Shown here: in pieces, positions 1-9,094 of the stretch
Layout: every line of letters begins with the position of its first letter
Numbering within the stretch: position 1 is the first letter of the stretch
Source: Paraburkholderia nodosa
Lineage (GTDB): Bacteria; Pseudomonadota; Gammaproteobacteria; Burkholderiales; Burkholderiaceae
Assembly: GCF_001718195.1 (NCBI RefSeq)
Contig: NZ_MCNV01000017.1
Span: 1-64,000 of the forward strand
DNA length: 64,000 bases
Direction: 5' to 3'
The notes under the pieces: generated by a model
Database searches by the model: none
Seen by the model: only the letters and a program-made list of their open reading frames with translations
What the model was told of the DNA's origin: nothing
Program-made: the position numbers and the translations under genes

Positions 1-1
1 A

Positions 2-196
2 TATCGCAGCGACGACACGGTGGTACGCGTGGGGTGGAATGGAGAACTCCGTTTCCGGTGCCGGTGTTTCAAGGTTTCAAATGCGCTGCACAAGCTGCCG
101 GTTGCGGTGCGCCCCAGCGCAGGAAGCGGCAACCGCTATGACCTGTTTTTCCTGCATCATCATTTCGGAACCATCAACCTGGACCATCCCGAATGA
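2..196 (+). CDS. IS481-family transposase, C-terminal fragment (5' end outside window)
   Basis: An open frame enters from the left edge and stops with TGA at 194-196, giving the last 64 residues. The segment VGWNGELRFRCRCFKVSNAL, followed further on by YDLFFLHHHFGTINL, is the beta-rich C-terminal tail found after the rve catalytic domain in IS481/IS3-like transposases. The DDE residues themselves are upstream of the window, so activity cannot be judged. No start codon is visible and the gene is partial by truncation at the window edge, not necessarily broken. Confidence 0.6.
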   Translation, partial: YRSDDTVVRVGWNGELRFRCRCFKVSNALHKLPVAVRPSAGSGNRYDLFFLHHHFGTINLDHPE

Positions 197-206
197 GCGG
201 ATCATG

Positions 207-242
207 TGTTACCCATGTCCCCGCACACCTGTTACCCATGTC
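207..242. repeat. Tandem terminal motif TGTTACCCATGTC x2 at IS end
   Basis: Identical 13-bp copies at 207-219 and 230-242 in the same orientation, just after the transposase stop. Likely transposase-binding repeats of the IS right end. Confidence 0.55.
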
Positions 243-358
243 TCCGGTCCATACACCGCCGCAAAGAAAGTAGGTGCCGCCCCGCACAGGGGCAACGCAT
301 GCATACCGACGCGAAAACAGGAAAACCACAAAAAAAGGCCAAAAGCCAAAACTAAAAA

Positions 359-1555
359 TTAAGCGGCCAACAACCCATGCGGATCAATCACAAACTTCCG
401 CGGCGCACCGCCATCAAACTTTTTATACCCCTCAGGCGCCTCATCAAGCGAAATAACCGAAACATTAACGATCTTGGCGATCGGCAACCGATCAAACAAA
501 ATCGCCTGCATGAGATTCCGGTTGTACTTGAGCACAGGCGTTTGCCCTGTATGGAAAGTATGCGACTTGGCCCAACCAAGCCCGAAGCGGATGCTCAGGC
601 TGCCATGCTGCGCGGCCACATCGCGTGCACCCGGATCGTCCGTCACATACAACCCAGGAATACCGATCATGCCTGCGGGCCGCGTGATTTCCATCAGCGA
701 ATTGAGCACCGTGGCCGGCGCCTCTTCCGAGTGACCGGAAGCGCCATGCCCGTGGGCTTCGAAGCCCACGCAATCCACCGCGCAATCGATTTCCGGCTTG
801 CCGAGAATCTGTTCGATCTGCTCGCCGAGCGTTGCGTCTTTCGAAAGATCGACCACTTCGAAGCCCATCGCCTTCGCATGCGCGAGCCGCTCCGCATTGA
901 TGTCGCCGACGATCGTGCAGGCCGCGCCAAGCAAACGCGCCGACGCCGCAGCCGCCATCCCCACTGGACCCGCGCCCGCGATATAAACGGTCGAGCCCGG
1001 CTTCACGCCCGCCGTGACCGCGCCGTGATAGCCCGTGGGCAGAATGTCGGATAGGCAGGTGAGATCGCGAATCTTCGACATCGCCTGATCGCGGTCCGGA
1101 AACTTCAGCAGGTTGAAATCGGCATACGGCACGAGCACGTATTCGGCCTGGCCGCCAATCCAGCCGCCCATGTCGACATAGCCGTAAGCACCGCCCGCGC
1201 GCGACGGATTCACGTTCAGGCAAACACCGGTGTGCTGCTCGCGGCACATCGCACAGCGCCCGCAAGCCACGTTGAACGGCACGGAAACGAGGTCGCCGAT
1301 CTTCAGCGTTTCGACGTCGTTGCCCACCTCCACCACTTCGCCAGTAATCTCATGACCCAGCACGAGGCCGACGGGCGCCGTCGTGCGCCCGCGCACCATA
1401 TGCTGGTCCGAGCCGCAGATATTCGTGCTGACTACCTTCAGAATGACGCCATGGCCGATCGAGCGCCCGCTCGGATCGACCATCTTCGGATACGCGATGT
1501 TCTGCACCTCGACTTTGCCCGGCCCTTGATACACGACGCCTCGATTACCGCTCAT
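359..1555 (-). CDS. fdhA: Glutathione-independent formaldehyde dehydrogenase (zinc MDR family)
   Basis: A 398-residue zinc-dependent medium-chain dehydrogenase that oxidises formaldehyde to formate with NAD+ in the cytoplasm. Catalytic zinc ligand C47 (CGSDQH) and the GHE at 67-69 are present. The structural-zinc cysteines are at about 98, 101, 104 and 112, and the NAD-binding GAGPVG is at 194-199. The ATG at 1555 is chosen over the longer ORF because AGGAGAC lies just upstream and the protein then starts MSGNRGVVYQ as in the family. It closes the sarcosine oxidase run and fits removal of the formaldehyde released there. The 175 bp up to the folB-like gene show no clear signal. Confidence 0.92.
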   Translation of the reverse strand: MSGNRGVVYQGPGKVEVQNIAYPKMVDPSGRSIGHGVILKVVSTNICGSDQHMVRGRTTAPVGLVLGHEITGEVVEVGNDVETLKIGDLVSVPFNVACGRCAMCREQHTGVCLNVNPSRAGGAYGYVDMGGWIGGQAEYVLVPYADFNLLKFPDRDQAMSKIRDLTCLSDILPTGYHGAVTAGVKPGSTVYIAGAGPVGMAAAASARLLGAACTIVGDINAERLAHAKAMGFEVVDLSKDATLGEQIEQILGKPEIDCAVDCVGFEAHGHGASGHSEEAPATVLNSLMEITRPAGMIGIPGLYVTDDPGARDVAAQHGSLSIRFGLGWAKSHTFHTGQTPVLKYNRNLMQAILFDRLPIAKIVNVSVISLDEAPEGYKKFDGGAPRKFVIDPHGLLAA

Positions 1556-1730
1556 CTCGCTGTCTCCTGTTCGATGCAGCTCGCAACGCTGCTCACTAGA
1601 TGGCGTTGCCTTGCGCAAACTGCACGCAAGACAACGGTGCTTCGAGCGTAGCCTGAGCGCCGCAGACGACGATGTGCAAGAAGCGACGCGCCCTTGCTTT
1701 GCGCCGACATCCGGCTACGCGTCTTGCCTG

Positions 1731-2225
1731 CTACTGCCCACTCCCGTCGGCCCGTATCCATTGCCGATAGTCGGCGCGCGTCCAGTCGAGCCCCACGCCC
1801 ACGCGACGCGTACCCGGCCGGATCTTCGGCTTGTGCACCGCGAGCCTGAGCGTTTCCAGCGCGGGCCATTCGCGAAACGAAAACGCCGCCATGTCCGCCA
1901 CCAGCGTTTCGAGCAGCCGCGTATGCGGCTTGCGCCCGAGAAAGTCGGCAAGGCGCGTGCAATAGCCGTCGTAGTCGATCCAGTCGCCCGCTTCACCCGT
2001 CGCGTTCTTTTCGTGCGGCATGCAGCGATAGCCGAGCTGCGCGTCGATCACGAGCGGCTGCGGGGAACCGTGCTCGTGCGGATAGATACCGATGCGCGCC
2101 GGCACGCTCAACGCTTCGACAAATACGCTCCAGCCGCGCCCGAGCGGCGCGTCGTGTGCGCCGAGCGCACCGATTGCGCCCAGCGCGCCAAGCGCCGGCT
2201 CGAACGCTGCATCGACGATCTTCAT
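1731..2225 (-). CDS. folB: FolB-like dihydroneopterin aldolase in the sarcosine oxidase operon
   Basis: 164 residues. After a roughly 45-residue Gly/Ala/Leu-rich leader, the domain reads ARIGIYPHEHGSPQPLVIDA, the N-terminal strand of dihydroneopterin aldolases; it closes with the usual basic C-terminal strand region. Family role: cleavage or epimerisation of 7,8-dihydroneopterin towards tetrahydrofolate. The ATG overlaps the soxG stop (ATGA at 2222-2225), so translation is coupled. Placement inside the sox operon suggests supply or modification of the folate used by SoxA; that link is inference. The leader is longer than in housekeeping FolB, so this is probably a paralogue with a specialised job. 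Confidence 0.75.
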   Translation of the reverse strand: MKIVDAAFEPALGALGAIGALGAHDAPLGRGWSVFVEALSVPARIGIYPHEHGSPQPLVIDAQLGYRCMPHEKNATGEAGDWIDYDGYCTRLADFLGRKPHTRLLETLVADMAAFSFREWPALETLRLAVHKPKIRPGTRRVGVGLDWTRADYRQWIRADGSGQ

Positions 2226-2857
2226 GGCGCGACCGACGCCGCGGCGTCGACCATGATGCGGCAGAAATAATCGGCGAAGCTGCGGCGCACGACGATTTCG
2301 AAGCGGTCGTCGCCCGTAGGAATCAGCATGATCGAAGCCTTGAAATACACGCTCTGCGCGCATTGACCCGGCTTGAAGAGGCGCGGATGCAGGTCGAGCG
2401 GGCAGCCGCGCGAGAGCACGTCGCGCGCCCGCGTGCCTTCGATCTCGATCACCGTGTTGCCGCTGCCGACGTCCACGGCCGCCGCATAGGCATCGCCGAG
2501 CACGGGGGTCAGCTTCGCTTCGAGCATGCCCGTTTGCACAGGCGCGAGCGAGCGCACGAGCCATTCGTCGGGTCCGAGCCAGAGCACGTCGTAGTGGTCG
2601 CTGCGCGCGACGGTGTTCGGCGCGGCCGGCGGCTCGCAGCCAACCACGCCGGCGAACGCCGCGACGAACGCCGGGTCGCTCAATTCGCCGCGCACGTTCA
2701 CGAGGTCACGAAACGGCAGCTCACGCATGGCGAACGCTTTCGAGGCACGTCCCTCCTGCGCCTTGACCAGATCCGCGGCACCGATGAGCGGCGACTCCAG
2801 GCGCACACCGACGACGCGCTCCGCGACCGGCAGGGGGTCTTTCGTTTCATTCAACAT
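2222..2857 (-). CDS. soxG: Sarcosine oxidase gamma subunit
   Basis: 211 residues, the usual length for SoxG, with the GcvT/YgfZ-like fold suggested by motifs such as GPDEWLV and the CPLDLHP segment. It is one of four subunits of the cytoplasmic heterotetrameric sarcosine oxidase (alpha-beta-gamma-delta). It overlaps the end of soxA by 11 bp (2847-2857) and overlaps the next gene by 4 bp, so the order B-D-A-G is tightly coupled. The gamma subunit has no known separate catalytic role. Confidence 0.93.
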   Translation of the reverse strand: MLNETKDPLPVAERVVGVRLESPLIGAADLVKAQEGRASKAFAMRELPFRDLVNVRGELSDPAFVAAFAGVVGCEPPAAPNTVARSDHYDVLWLGPDEWLVRSLAPVQTGMLEAKLTPVLGDAYAAAVDVGSGNTVIEIEGTRARDVLSRGCPLDLHPRLFKPGQCAQSVYFKASIMLIPTGDDRFEIVVRRSFADYFCRIMVDAAASVAP

Positions 2858-5855
2858 GCTGACGCACTCCTTCCGTGTCGTAGAAAATCGGGCTCGCGAT
2901 CTGCGCGCTCACGCGCCGGCCATCGGCCATGGGAATCACCACGCGCTCGCCCATCTTGTTCAAGCCGCCCTTCACGACCGCCAGCGCGATGGAACGCTGC
3001 AGGATCGGGCTGTAGTAGCTCGACGTCACGTGACCGATCATCGGCGTCGTGCCGTCGGCGCGCGCATGCGCATCCGGTGCGATGATCTGGCCGCCTTCGG
3101 GCAGCACGTATTGCGCATCGTCGGTCAGCAGTCCGACGAACTGCTTGCGGTTTTCCTTCGCCGTATCCGAGCGCTTGAGCGAGCGGCGACCGAGGAAGTC
3201 CTTCGTCTGCGAGACGAGACCGCCCATGCCGAGATCGAAAGGCGTGACCGAGCCGTCCGTGTCCTGACCCACGATGATGTAGCCCTTCTCGGCACGCAGC
3301 ACGTGCATCGTCTCCGTGCCGTACGGCGTGATGTCGAACTCGGCGCCGGCCTCCATCAGTGCTTCCCAGACGGCGCGGCCTGCATTGGCCGGCACGTTCA
3401 CTTCATAGGCCAGCTCGCCCGAGAAGCTGATACGCATGACGCGCGACTTCACGCCCGCGACCGTGCCGTTGCGATACGACATGAACGGGAACGCGGCGTT
3501 GTCGAAGTCGATGTCCTTGCATACCTTCTGCAGCACCTTGCGGCTCTTCGGGCCGACCACGGCGAACGTCGCCCAGTGGTCGGTGACGGAAGCGAGACGC
3601 ACCTTCATGTCGGGCCACTCGGTCTGCAGCCAGCGTTCGAGCCACGTGAGCACACGCGCCGCGCCGCCCGTGGTCGTCGTCATCATGTAGTGCTGCTCGC
3701 CGAGGCGCACCGTCACGCCGTCGTCGAACACCATGCCGTTTTCGTCGAGCATCAGGCCGTAACGGCACTTGCCCACTTCGAGCTTGAGCCACGGGTTCGT
3801 ATAGACCCAGTTGAGCAGCTTCGCGGCGTCGGGGCCTTGAATGTCGATCTTGCCCAGCGTGGAAGCATCGAGAATACCGACGCTGTTGCGCACCGCAAGA
3901 CACTCGCGCCTCACGGCCGCGTGCAGATTCTCCCCGCTTTTCGGGTAGTACCACGGGCGCTTCCAGTTGCCCACGTCCTCGAATTCCGCGCCATGCTGCA
4001 CGTGCCACTCGTGAATGCAGGTCTTGCGGATCGGGTCGAGCATGTCGCCGAGTTCGCGCCCTGCGAACGTGCCGAACGTGACAGGCGTGTAGTTCGGGCG
4101 GAACGTCGTCGTGCCTGTCTCGGGAATCGTCTTGCCGAGCGCGCTGGCGAGAATCGCCATGCCGTTGATATTGCCGAGCTTGCCCTGGTCGGTGCCGAAG
4201 CCCATGGCCGTGTAACGCTTCACGTGCTCGACCGACTCGAAGCCTTCGCGCGCGGCGAGCAGAATGTCCGCTGCCGAGACGTCGTTCTGAAAGTCGACGA
4301 ATTGCTTCGGCCCGCGCGCCGCATCCTTGCGACTGCCCACGAGCCACAGCGCCTGCAGCGGCGTCTCTTCGACCTCGGCTGCCCTGGGCACAGCGGGCCG
4401 CTTGAGCGGGAAGCCGAGCGACTTCGCCGCGTCGATGCCGCCGTCCACGCCCTGCACGAGCGCGCGGGCAAGCCCGAATTCGCCCACTGCCGCCCCAACG
4501 CTCACTTCCTCCTGCACGCGCTTGCCGGGCAGGAAGCACGCCTTCGCGTCGCTCCAGTGCGCCTTGCCGCCCGACTGTGCGAAGAGGTGCAGCACCGGGC
4601 TGAAGCCGCCCGATACCGCAACGAGATCGCATGCAAGCGTGGCCTGCTGCGCGCCGGCCTGCCCGTTCGTGTAGCCCACCACGTCGACTGAGCTCACGCG
4701 CTGCTTGCCATGCGCACAGTTGATGGCCGCGTTGTACATCACCTTCACGCCCTGGCGGCGCGCGGTGGCCTGCAATGCGCCGTTGCCCTGGGCGCGCCCA
4801 TCGACGACCGTGACGGTCGCGCCGCATGCCTTCAGATCGAGCGCACAACGGTAGCCCGCGTCGTTGTTCGTGAAGACGACCGCATTGCGGCCCGGCAACA
4901 CGCCATAGCGATGGATATACGTCGAGACCGCCGAGGCCAGCATGATGCCCGGCAGATCGTTGTTGCCGAACACGATGGGACGCTCGTGCGCACCGGTGGC
5001 GAGAATCACCCGCCTGGCGCGGATTTTCCACAACAGCTCGCGCGTGCCCTGGCGCGTGGAAACCGGCAGATGCTCGGTCAAACGCTGCGTCACGGTCACG
5101 AGATTGTGATCCTGATAGCCGAACGCCGTGCTGCGCGACAGGATCTTCACGTCGGGCATCTGCTTGAGTTCGGCTTCGATCTTCTCGACCCAATTGAGCG
5201 CAGGACGGCCGTCGATCTCGGCCTTGCACGACAGCAGGCTGCCGCCCAGTTCGCGCTGGTCGTCCACCAGAATCACGCGTGCGCCGGTTGCGCCCGCCGT
5301 ATGCGCGGCCGCGAGGCCGGCGGGGCCGCCGCCCACCACGAGGACATCGCAATGCGCGAAGCATTTGTCGTAGCGGTCGGCGTCGCGCACTTCGGGCGCT
5401 TTGCCGAGACCCGCGGCGTCGCGAATCTTTTCCTCGTATTTCGGCCACCATTTGCGCGGCCACATGAAGGTCTTGTAGTAAAAGCCCGCCGGCAGAAAGC
5501 GCGAGAACTTCTGGTTGATCGCCATGCGATCGTTTTCGAGGCTGGGCTCGGCGTTCACGCTCGTCGCGACGAGTCCCTGGTACAACTCGACTTCGGTCGC
5601 GCGCGCATTGGGGACCGTATACGCGCCGCGCTCGAGCTGCACGATAGCGTTCGGCTCGGCCACGTCCGCCGTCATGATGCCGCGCGGGCGATGGTACTTG
5701 AAGCTGCGCGCGACGAAATGCACGTCGTTGGCGAGCAGCGCCGAGGCCAGCGTGTCGCCCTGAAAGCCCTGATACGTGCGGCCATTGAACGTGAAGTTCA
5801 GCGGAATCGCGCGGTTCACGCGCCCACCGGCGCCGAGGCGGTTCTTCTGGCTCAT
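2847..5855 (-). CDS. soxA: Sarcosine oxidase alpha subunit
   Basis: 1002 residues, full length. The N-terminal region resembles the ferredoxin-like module of SoxA, and the dinucleotide-binding motif GGGPAG is at 175-180. The last 400 or so residues are the aminomethyltransferase (GcvT)-like tetrahydrofolate domain, which captures the one-carbon unit as methylene-THF. The ATG at 5855 shares ATGA with the soxD stop; the 44 extra residues of the longest ORF are upstream noise. The enzyme demethylates sarcosine to glycine, forming H2O2 and formaldehyde or 5,10-methylene-THF. Coupling with soxD and soxG supports the call. Confidence 0.96.
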   Translation of the reverse strand: MSQKNRLGAGGRVNRAIPLNFTFNGRTYQGFQGDTLASALLANDVHFVARSFKYHRPRGIMTADVAEPNAIVQLERGAYTVPNARATEVELYQGLVATSVNAEPSLENDRMAINQKFSRFLPAGFYYKTFMWPRKWWPKYEEKIRDAAGLGKAPEVRDADRYDKCFAHCDVLVVGGGPAGLAAAHTAGATGARVILVDDQRELGGSLLSCKAEIDGRPALNWVEKIEAELKQMPDVKILSRSTAFGYQDHNLVTVTQRLTEHLPVSTRQGTRELLWKIRARRVILATGAHERPIVFGNNDLPGIMLASAVSTYIHRYGVLPGRNAVVFTNNDAGYRCALDLKACGATVTVVDGRAQGNGALQATARRQGVKVMYNAAINCAHGKQRVSSVDVVGYTNGQAGAQQATLACDLVAVSGGFSPVLHLFAQSGGKAHWSDAKACFLPGKRVQEEVSVGAAVGEFGLARALVQGVDGGIDAAKSLGFPLKRPAVPRAAEVEETPLQALWLVGSRKDAARGPKQFVDFQNDVSAADILLAAREGFESVEHVKRYTAMGFGTDQGKLGNINGMAILASALGKTIPETGTTTFRPNYTPVTFGTFAGRELGDMLDPIRKTCIHEWHVQHGAEFEDVGNWKRPWYYPKSGENLHAAVRRECLAVRNSVGILDASTLGKIDIQGPDAAKLLNWVYTNPWLKLEVGKCRYGLMLDENGMVFDDGVTVRLGEQHYMMTTTTGGAARVLTWLERWLQTEWPDMKVRLASVTDHWATFAVVGPKSRKVLQKVCKDIDFDNAAFPFMSYRNGTVAGVKSRVMRISFSGELAYEVNVPANAGRAVWEALMEAGAEFDITPYGTETMHVLRAEKGYIIVGQDTDGSVTPFDLGMGGLVSQTKDFLGRRSLKRSDTAKENRKQFVGLLTDDAQYVLPEGGQIIAPDAHARADGTTPMIGHVTSSYYSPILQRSIALAVVKGGLNKMGERVVIPMADGRRVSAQIASPIFYDTEGVRQHVE

Positions 5856-6154
5856 CGCTGCGTGCTCCCTTGCTTGTCGCCTTGCGCCCCATTTGCTGCG
5901 CCGAAGGTTTCGTAAGACTGAATCTCGTAGGTGACGGTGTCGCGCGTCGCCATGAACCAGCGGCGGCAGCCCTGCGCGTGCAGCCACTGCTCTTTATGCA
6001 CCCCGCGTGGGTTGTGACGCATGAAGAGGTAGTCGCCCCACTCCTTGTCGGTGAGCTTGTCGGTGTCGAGCGGACGCACGATTTCGGCTTCGCCGCCGCA
6101 CGTGAACTCGACTTCGGCGCGGGGACCGCACCACGGGCATTCAATGATCAACAT
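5852..6154 (-). CDS. soxD: Sarcosine oxidase delta subunit
   Basis: 100 residues. It starts MLIIECPWCGPR and has further cysteines at about residues 19 and 63, the zinc-binding pattern of SoxD, which holds a structural zinc in the heterotetramer. The ATG at 6154 has a GGAGATC ribosome site about 5 nt upstream. Its stop overlaps the soxA start by 4 bp. A 68-bp gap with a strong two-hairpin element separates it from soxB. Confidence 0.94.
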   Translation of the reverse strand: MLIIECPWCGPRAEVEFTCGGEAEIVRPLDTDKLTDKEWGDYLFMRHNPRGVHKEQWLHAQGCRRWFMATRDTVTYEIQSYETFGAANGAQGDKQGSTQR

Positions 6155-6170
6155 GTTTGGATCTCCTGTC

Positions 6171-6222
6171 GACCAGAGTTGGCGCTTCAGCGCCTTACTC
6201 TGGTCCCATGCAACGAAGTTGC
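6171..6222. repeat. Double stem-loop element in the soxB-soxD gap
   Basis: First stem: GACCAGAGT (6171-6179) pairs with ACTCTGGTC (6197-6205), and inside it GGCGC (6181-6185) pairs with GCGCC (6190-6194) around a TTCA loop. Second stem: GCAAC (6210-6214) pairs with GTTGC (6218-6222). No T-tract follows, so a terminator is unlikely. A REP-like repeat or an mRNA processing or stability element is more plausible. A related GGCGC-TGAA-GCGCC core occurs after metE (20862-20875). Confidence 0.6.
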
Positions 6223-7467
6223 CTAGTGCGCGACGGCGGCTGCGCCGTGTTCGTCGATCAGATGGCCGGTATAGAAGCGGTCCAGCGAGAACGGCGCGTT
6301 GAGCGGATGCGGCTCGTCCTTCGCAATGGTGTGCGCGAACACCCAGCCCGAGCCCGGCGTCGCCTTGAAGCCGCCGGTGCCCCAGCCGCAGTTGAAATAG
6401 AGACCCTTCACGTCGGTCTTGCTGATGATCGGGCAGGCGTCCGGCGAAACGTCGACAATGCCGCCCCACTGCCGGTTCATGCGCACACGCGAGAACACCG
6501 GGAACATTTCGACAATGGCCTGCAGCGTGCCTTCGATGATGTGGAAGCTGCCGCGCTGGCCGAAACCGGTGTACTGGTCCACGCCCGCGCCGATCACGAG
6601 ATCGCCCTTGTCGGACTGGCTGATATAGGCGTGCACCGCGTTCGACATGATCACGGTGTTCACGACCGGCTTGATCGGCTCCGACACCAGCGCCTGCAGC
6701 GGGTGGCTTTCCAGCGGCAGGCGCACGCCGGCCATGTCCGCGAGCGTCGTGGTGTTGCCCGCCGCCACCACGGCGACCTTCTTCGCCTTGATGAAACCCT
6801 TCGACGTATCCACCCCGGTCACGCGCGCGCCGTCGCGGCGAATGCCCGTCACCTGGCAGTTCTGGATGATGTCCACGCCGTGCTGGTCCGCGCCGCGCGC
6901 GAAGCCCCACGCCACGGCGTCGTGGCGCGCCACGCCCGCGCGGCGCTGGATCGAGGCGCCCAGCACGGGGTAGCGGCTGTTCAGGTTGATGGTCGGCTCG
7001 ATTTCCTTGATCTGCTCGGGCGTGAGGAATTCGGCGTCCACGCCGTTCAGGCGGTTCGCGTTCACGCGGCGCTCGGTATCGCGCACGTCCTGCAGCGTAT
7101 GCGCGAGATTCATCACGCCGCGCTGGCTGAACATCACGTTGTAGTTGAGGTCTTGCGAGAGCCCTTCCCAGAGCTTCATCGCCTTTTCATAGAGCGCCGC
7201 CGACTCGTCCCAAAGATAGTTCGAGCGCACGATGGTCGTGTTGCGCGCCGTGTTGCCGCCGCCGATCCAGCCCTTCTCCAGAATCGCGACGTTCTTCACG
7301 CCGTGCTCTTTCGCGAGGTAATAGGCCGTTGCGAGACCATGCCCGCCGCCGCCGACGATCACCACGTCGTACTCCTTCTTCGGCTCCGGGCTTCTCCACT
7401 GCCGCTCCCAGTTCTCGTGATACGACAACCCGTTGCGGAACAGACTGAATATCGAATAGCGGCTCAT
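6223..7467 (-). CDS. soxB: Sarcosine oxidase beta subunit
   Basis: 414 residues, the standard SoxB size. The FAD-binding motif is GGGGHGLATAYYLA at about 39-52, and the protein is a DAO-family flavoprotein that carries the site oxidising sarcosine. The ATG at 7467 (MSRYSIFSLFRNG) is the conserved family start; the much longer upstream ORF is an overlap artefact with sdaA. It is first in the soxBDAG order, 38 bp after sdaA, so all these genes may share an mRNA. Confidence 0.96.
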   Translation of the reverse strand: MSRYSIFSLFRNGLSYHENWERQWRSPEPKKEYDVVIVGGGGHGLATAYYLAKEHGVKNVAILEKGWIGGGNTARNTTIVRSNYLWDESAALYEKAMKLWEGLSQDLNYNVMFSQRGVMNLAHTLQDVRDTERRVNANRLNGVDAEFLTPEQIKEIEPTINLNSRYPVLGASIQRRAGVARHDAVAWGFARGADQHGVDIIQNCQVTGIRRDGARVTGVDTSKGFIKAKKVAVVAAGNTTTLADMAGVRLPLESHPLQALVSEPIKPVVNTVIMSNAVHAYISQSDKGDLVIGAGVDQYTGFGQRGSFHIIEGTLQAIVEMFPVFSRVRMNRQWGGIVDVSPDACPIISKTDVKGLYFNCGWGTGGFKATPGSGWVFAHTIAKDEPHPLNAPFSLDRFYTGHLIDEHGAAAVAH

Positions 7468-7505
7468 CTCGCAGACCCCTTGTTGCGCGTTACCATTAGC
7501 TTCAG

Positions 7506-8891
7506 TTAGCACTCGATGACGTTCACGGCGAGACCACCGCGCGACGTCTCCTTGTATTTCGTCTTCATGTCGGCACCCGTTTCGCGCATCGTCTTGATGA
7601 CGTTGTCGAGCGTGACGTAATGCTCGCCGTTGCCCTTGAGCGCCATGCGCGCGGCATTGATCGCCTTGATCGCGCCCATGGCGTTGCGCTCGATGCAGGG
7701 AATCTGCACGAGGCCGCCCACGGGGTCGCAGGTCATGCCGAGGTTGTGCTCCATGCCGATTTCGGCGGCGTTCTCCACCTGGCGCGGCGTGCCGCCCATG
7801 ACGGCAGCGAGCGCCGCGGCGGCCATCGAGCACGCCACGCCCACTTCGCCCTGGCAGCCCACTTCGGCGCCCGAGATCGACGCCGTTTCCTTGTAGATGA
7901 TGCCGATGGCCGCGGCCGTGAGCAGGAAGTTGGCGATGCCGTCTTCGTTTGCGCCCGCCACGAACTTCACGTAGTAGTGCAGCACCGCGGGAATCACGCC
8001 CGCCGCGCCGTTCGTGGGCGCCGTGACGACGCGGCCGCCCGCCGCGTTCTCTTCGTTCACGGCCATGGCGTAGAGATTGACCCAGTCGAGCATCGACAGC
8101 GGATCGCGCAGCGACTCCTCGGAGCGCGAACGCAGATGCACCGAGAGATCGGCGGCGCGGCGCTTCACCTGCATCGGGCCGGGCAGCTCGCCATGCATCT
8201 TGCAGCCGCGCTCCACGCAGGCGGCCATCGCGCGCCAGATCACGAGCAGCCCTTCGCGCACGTCCTCCGGCGAACGTGCCGCGCATTCGTTCGCAAAGGT
8301 GACGTCGGCGATCGACCGGCCGCTCTCGTTGCACACGCGCAGCAGGTCGTCGCCGGTGCGGAACGGATACGGCACCTCGCGTCCGCTGCGCACGCCGTTC
8401 ACGCGGTCGCCGTCGCGGTTCACGACGAAGCCGCCGCCCACCGAGTAGTACTCCTTTTCGACGAGCAGCTGCCCGTTTTCGTCGAAGGCCTGAAAACGCA
8501 TGCCGTTCGGATGCAGTGTGTTCGCGCCGCCCATCGTCTTGCGAAAGAAGCCAACGCACTCCTTCTCGTCGAAGCGGATGGTCTGCTTGCCGAGCAGCAC
8601 GAGCGTCTTCTCGCGGCGCATGGCGGCGAGGCGCGGCTCGATCTGGTCAGGGTCGATCGAGTCGGGCAAGTTGCCTTCGAGGCCGAGCAGCACCGCCTTG
8701 TCAGTGCCGTGGCCCTTGCCCGTCGCGCCGAGCGAGCCGTACAGCTCGACCTTGACGCGACACACAAAGGCGAGCAGATTGGCGTCCTCGATGTGGGACG
8801 CGAAGCGGCACGCGGCAACCATCGGGCCGACCGTATGCGAGCTGGACGGACCGATCCCGATCTTGAACAGGTCGAAAACGCTGACGTTCAT
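7506..8891 (-). CDS. sdaA: L-serine ammonia-lyase (iron-sulfur type)
   Basis: 461 residues, single-chain L-serine dehydratase: serine to pyruvate plus ammonia. The signature SSSHTVGPM is at 16-24 and the C-terminal cysteines (GMTCDP, IPCIER) bind the oxygen-sensitive 4Fe-4S cluster. The start MNVSVFDLF at 8891 is the family start. Its position ahead of soxBDAG fits a flow of sarcosine to glycine, to serine (via GlyA, not in the window), to pyruvate. Confidence 0.95.
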   Translation of the reverse strand: MNVSVFDLFKIGIGPSSSHTVGPMVAACRFASHIEDANLLAFVCRVKVELYGSLGATGKGHGTDKAVLLGLEGNLPDSIDPDQIEPRLAAMRREKTLVLLGKQTIRFDEKECVGFFRKTMGGANTLHPNGMRFQAFDENGQLLVEKEYYSVGGGFVVNRDGDRVNGVRSGREVPYPFRTGDDLLRVCNESGRSIADVTFANECAARSPEDVREGLLVIWRAMAACVERGCKMHGELPGPMQVKRRAADLSVHLRSRSEESLRDPLSMLDWVNLYAMAVNEENAAGGRVVTAPTNGAAGVIPAVLHYYVKFVAGANEDGIANFLLTAAAIGIIYKETASISGAEVGCQGEVGVACSMAAAALAAVMGGTPRQVENAAEIGMEHNLGMTCDPVGGLVQIPCIERNAMGAIKAINAARMALKGNGEHYVTLDNVIKTMRETGADMKTKYKETSRGGLAVNVIEC

Positions 8892-9047
8892 CTGACTTCC
8901 CTTCGCGCTGAGCGCATGGATGAGCTTGAGTGCAAGTAGACCAAAGAGGCCGTGGTAGCCGATAGAACAAAAACGCCATCGCCGTTGGACGGCCTCGCCA
9001 GCCGGGGCTGCGGGCGACTCCGGCGGACGCAACGCCAGCGTTTAACC

Positions 9048-9086
9048 GCGGGTTTTCCCGACGTTTTGCCGCGGGAAAACACCCGC
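9048..9086 (-). terminator. Inverted repeat downstream of the porin gene
   Basis: GTTTTCCCG (9052-9060) pairs with CGGGAAAAC (9072-9080), extended by GCGGG/CCCGC at the base. It starts 9 bp beyond the porin stop codon, but no T-run follows on the minus strand. Probable transcription end or mRNA 3' stem. Confidence 0.45.
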
Positions 9087-9094
9087 CTGCATGC

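Larger units (their letters stand above)
1..242 (+). mobile_element. Right end of an IS481-type insertion sequence (left part outside window)
   Basis: The stretch holds the last codons of a DDE transposase followed by a short non-coding end. Two direct copies of TGTTACCCATGTC lie at 207-219 and 230-242, 23 bp apart. Paired copies of a TGT-starting motif at the tip are what I remember of IS481-group elements in Burkholderiaceae. The outer edge is placed at about 242 because the repeat ends there; no target duplication can be checked because the left end lies outside the window. Confidence 0.6.

Noticed and set aside
3403..6144. 913-codon minus-strand frame overlapping soxA and soxD
   Set aside because: It is a shifted frame of soxA with an Arg/Ala-rich product and no domain.
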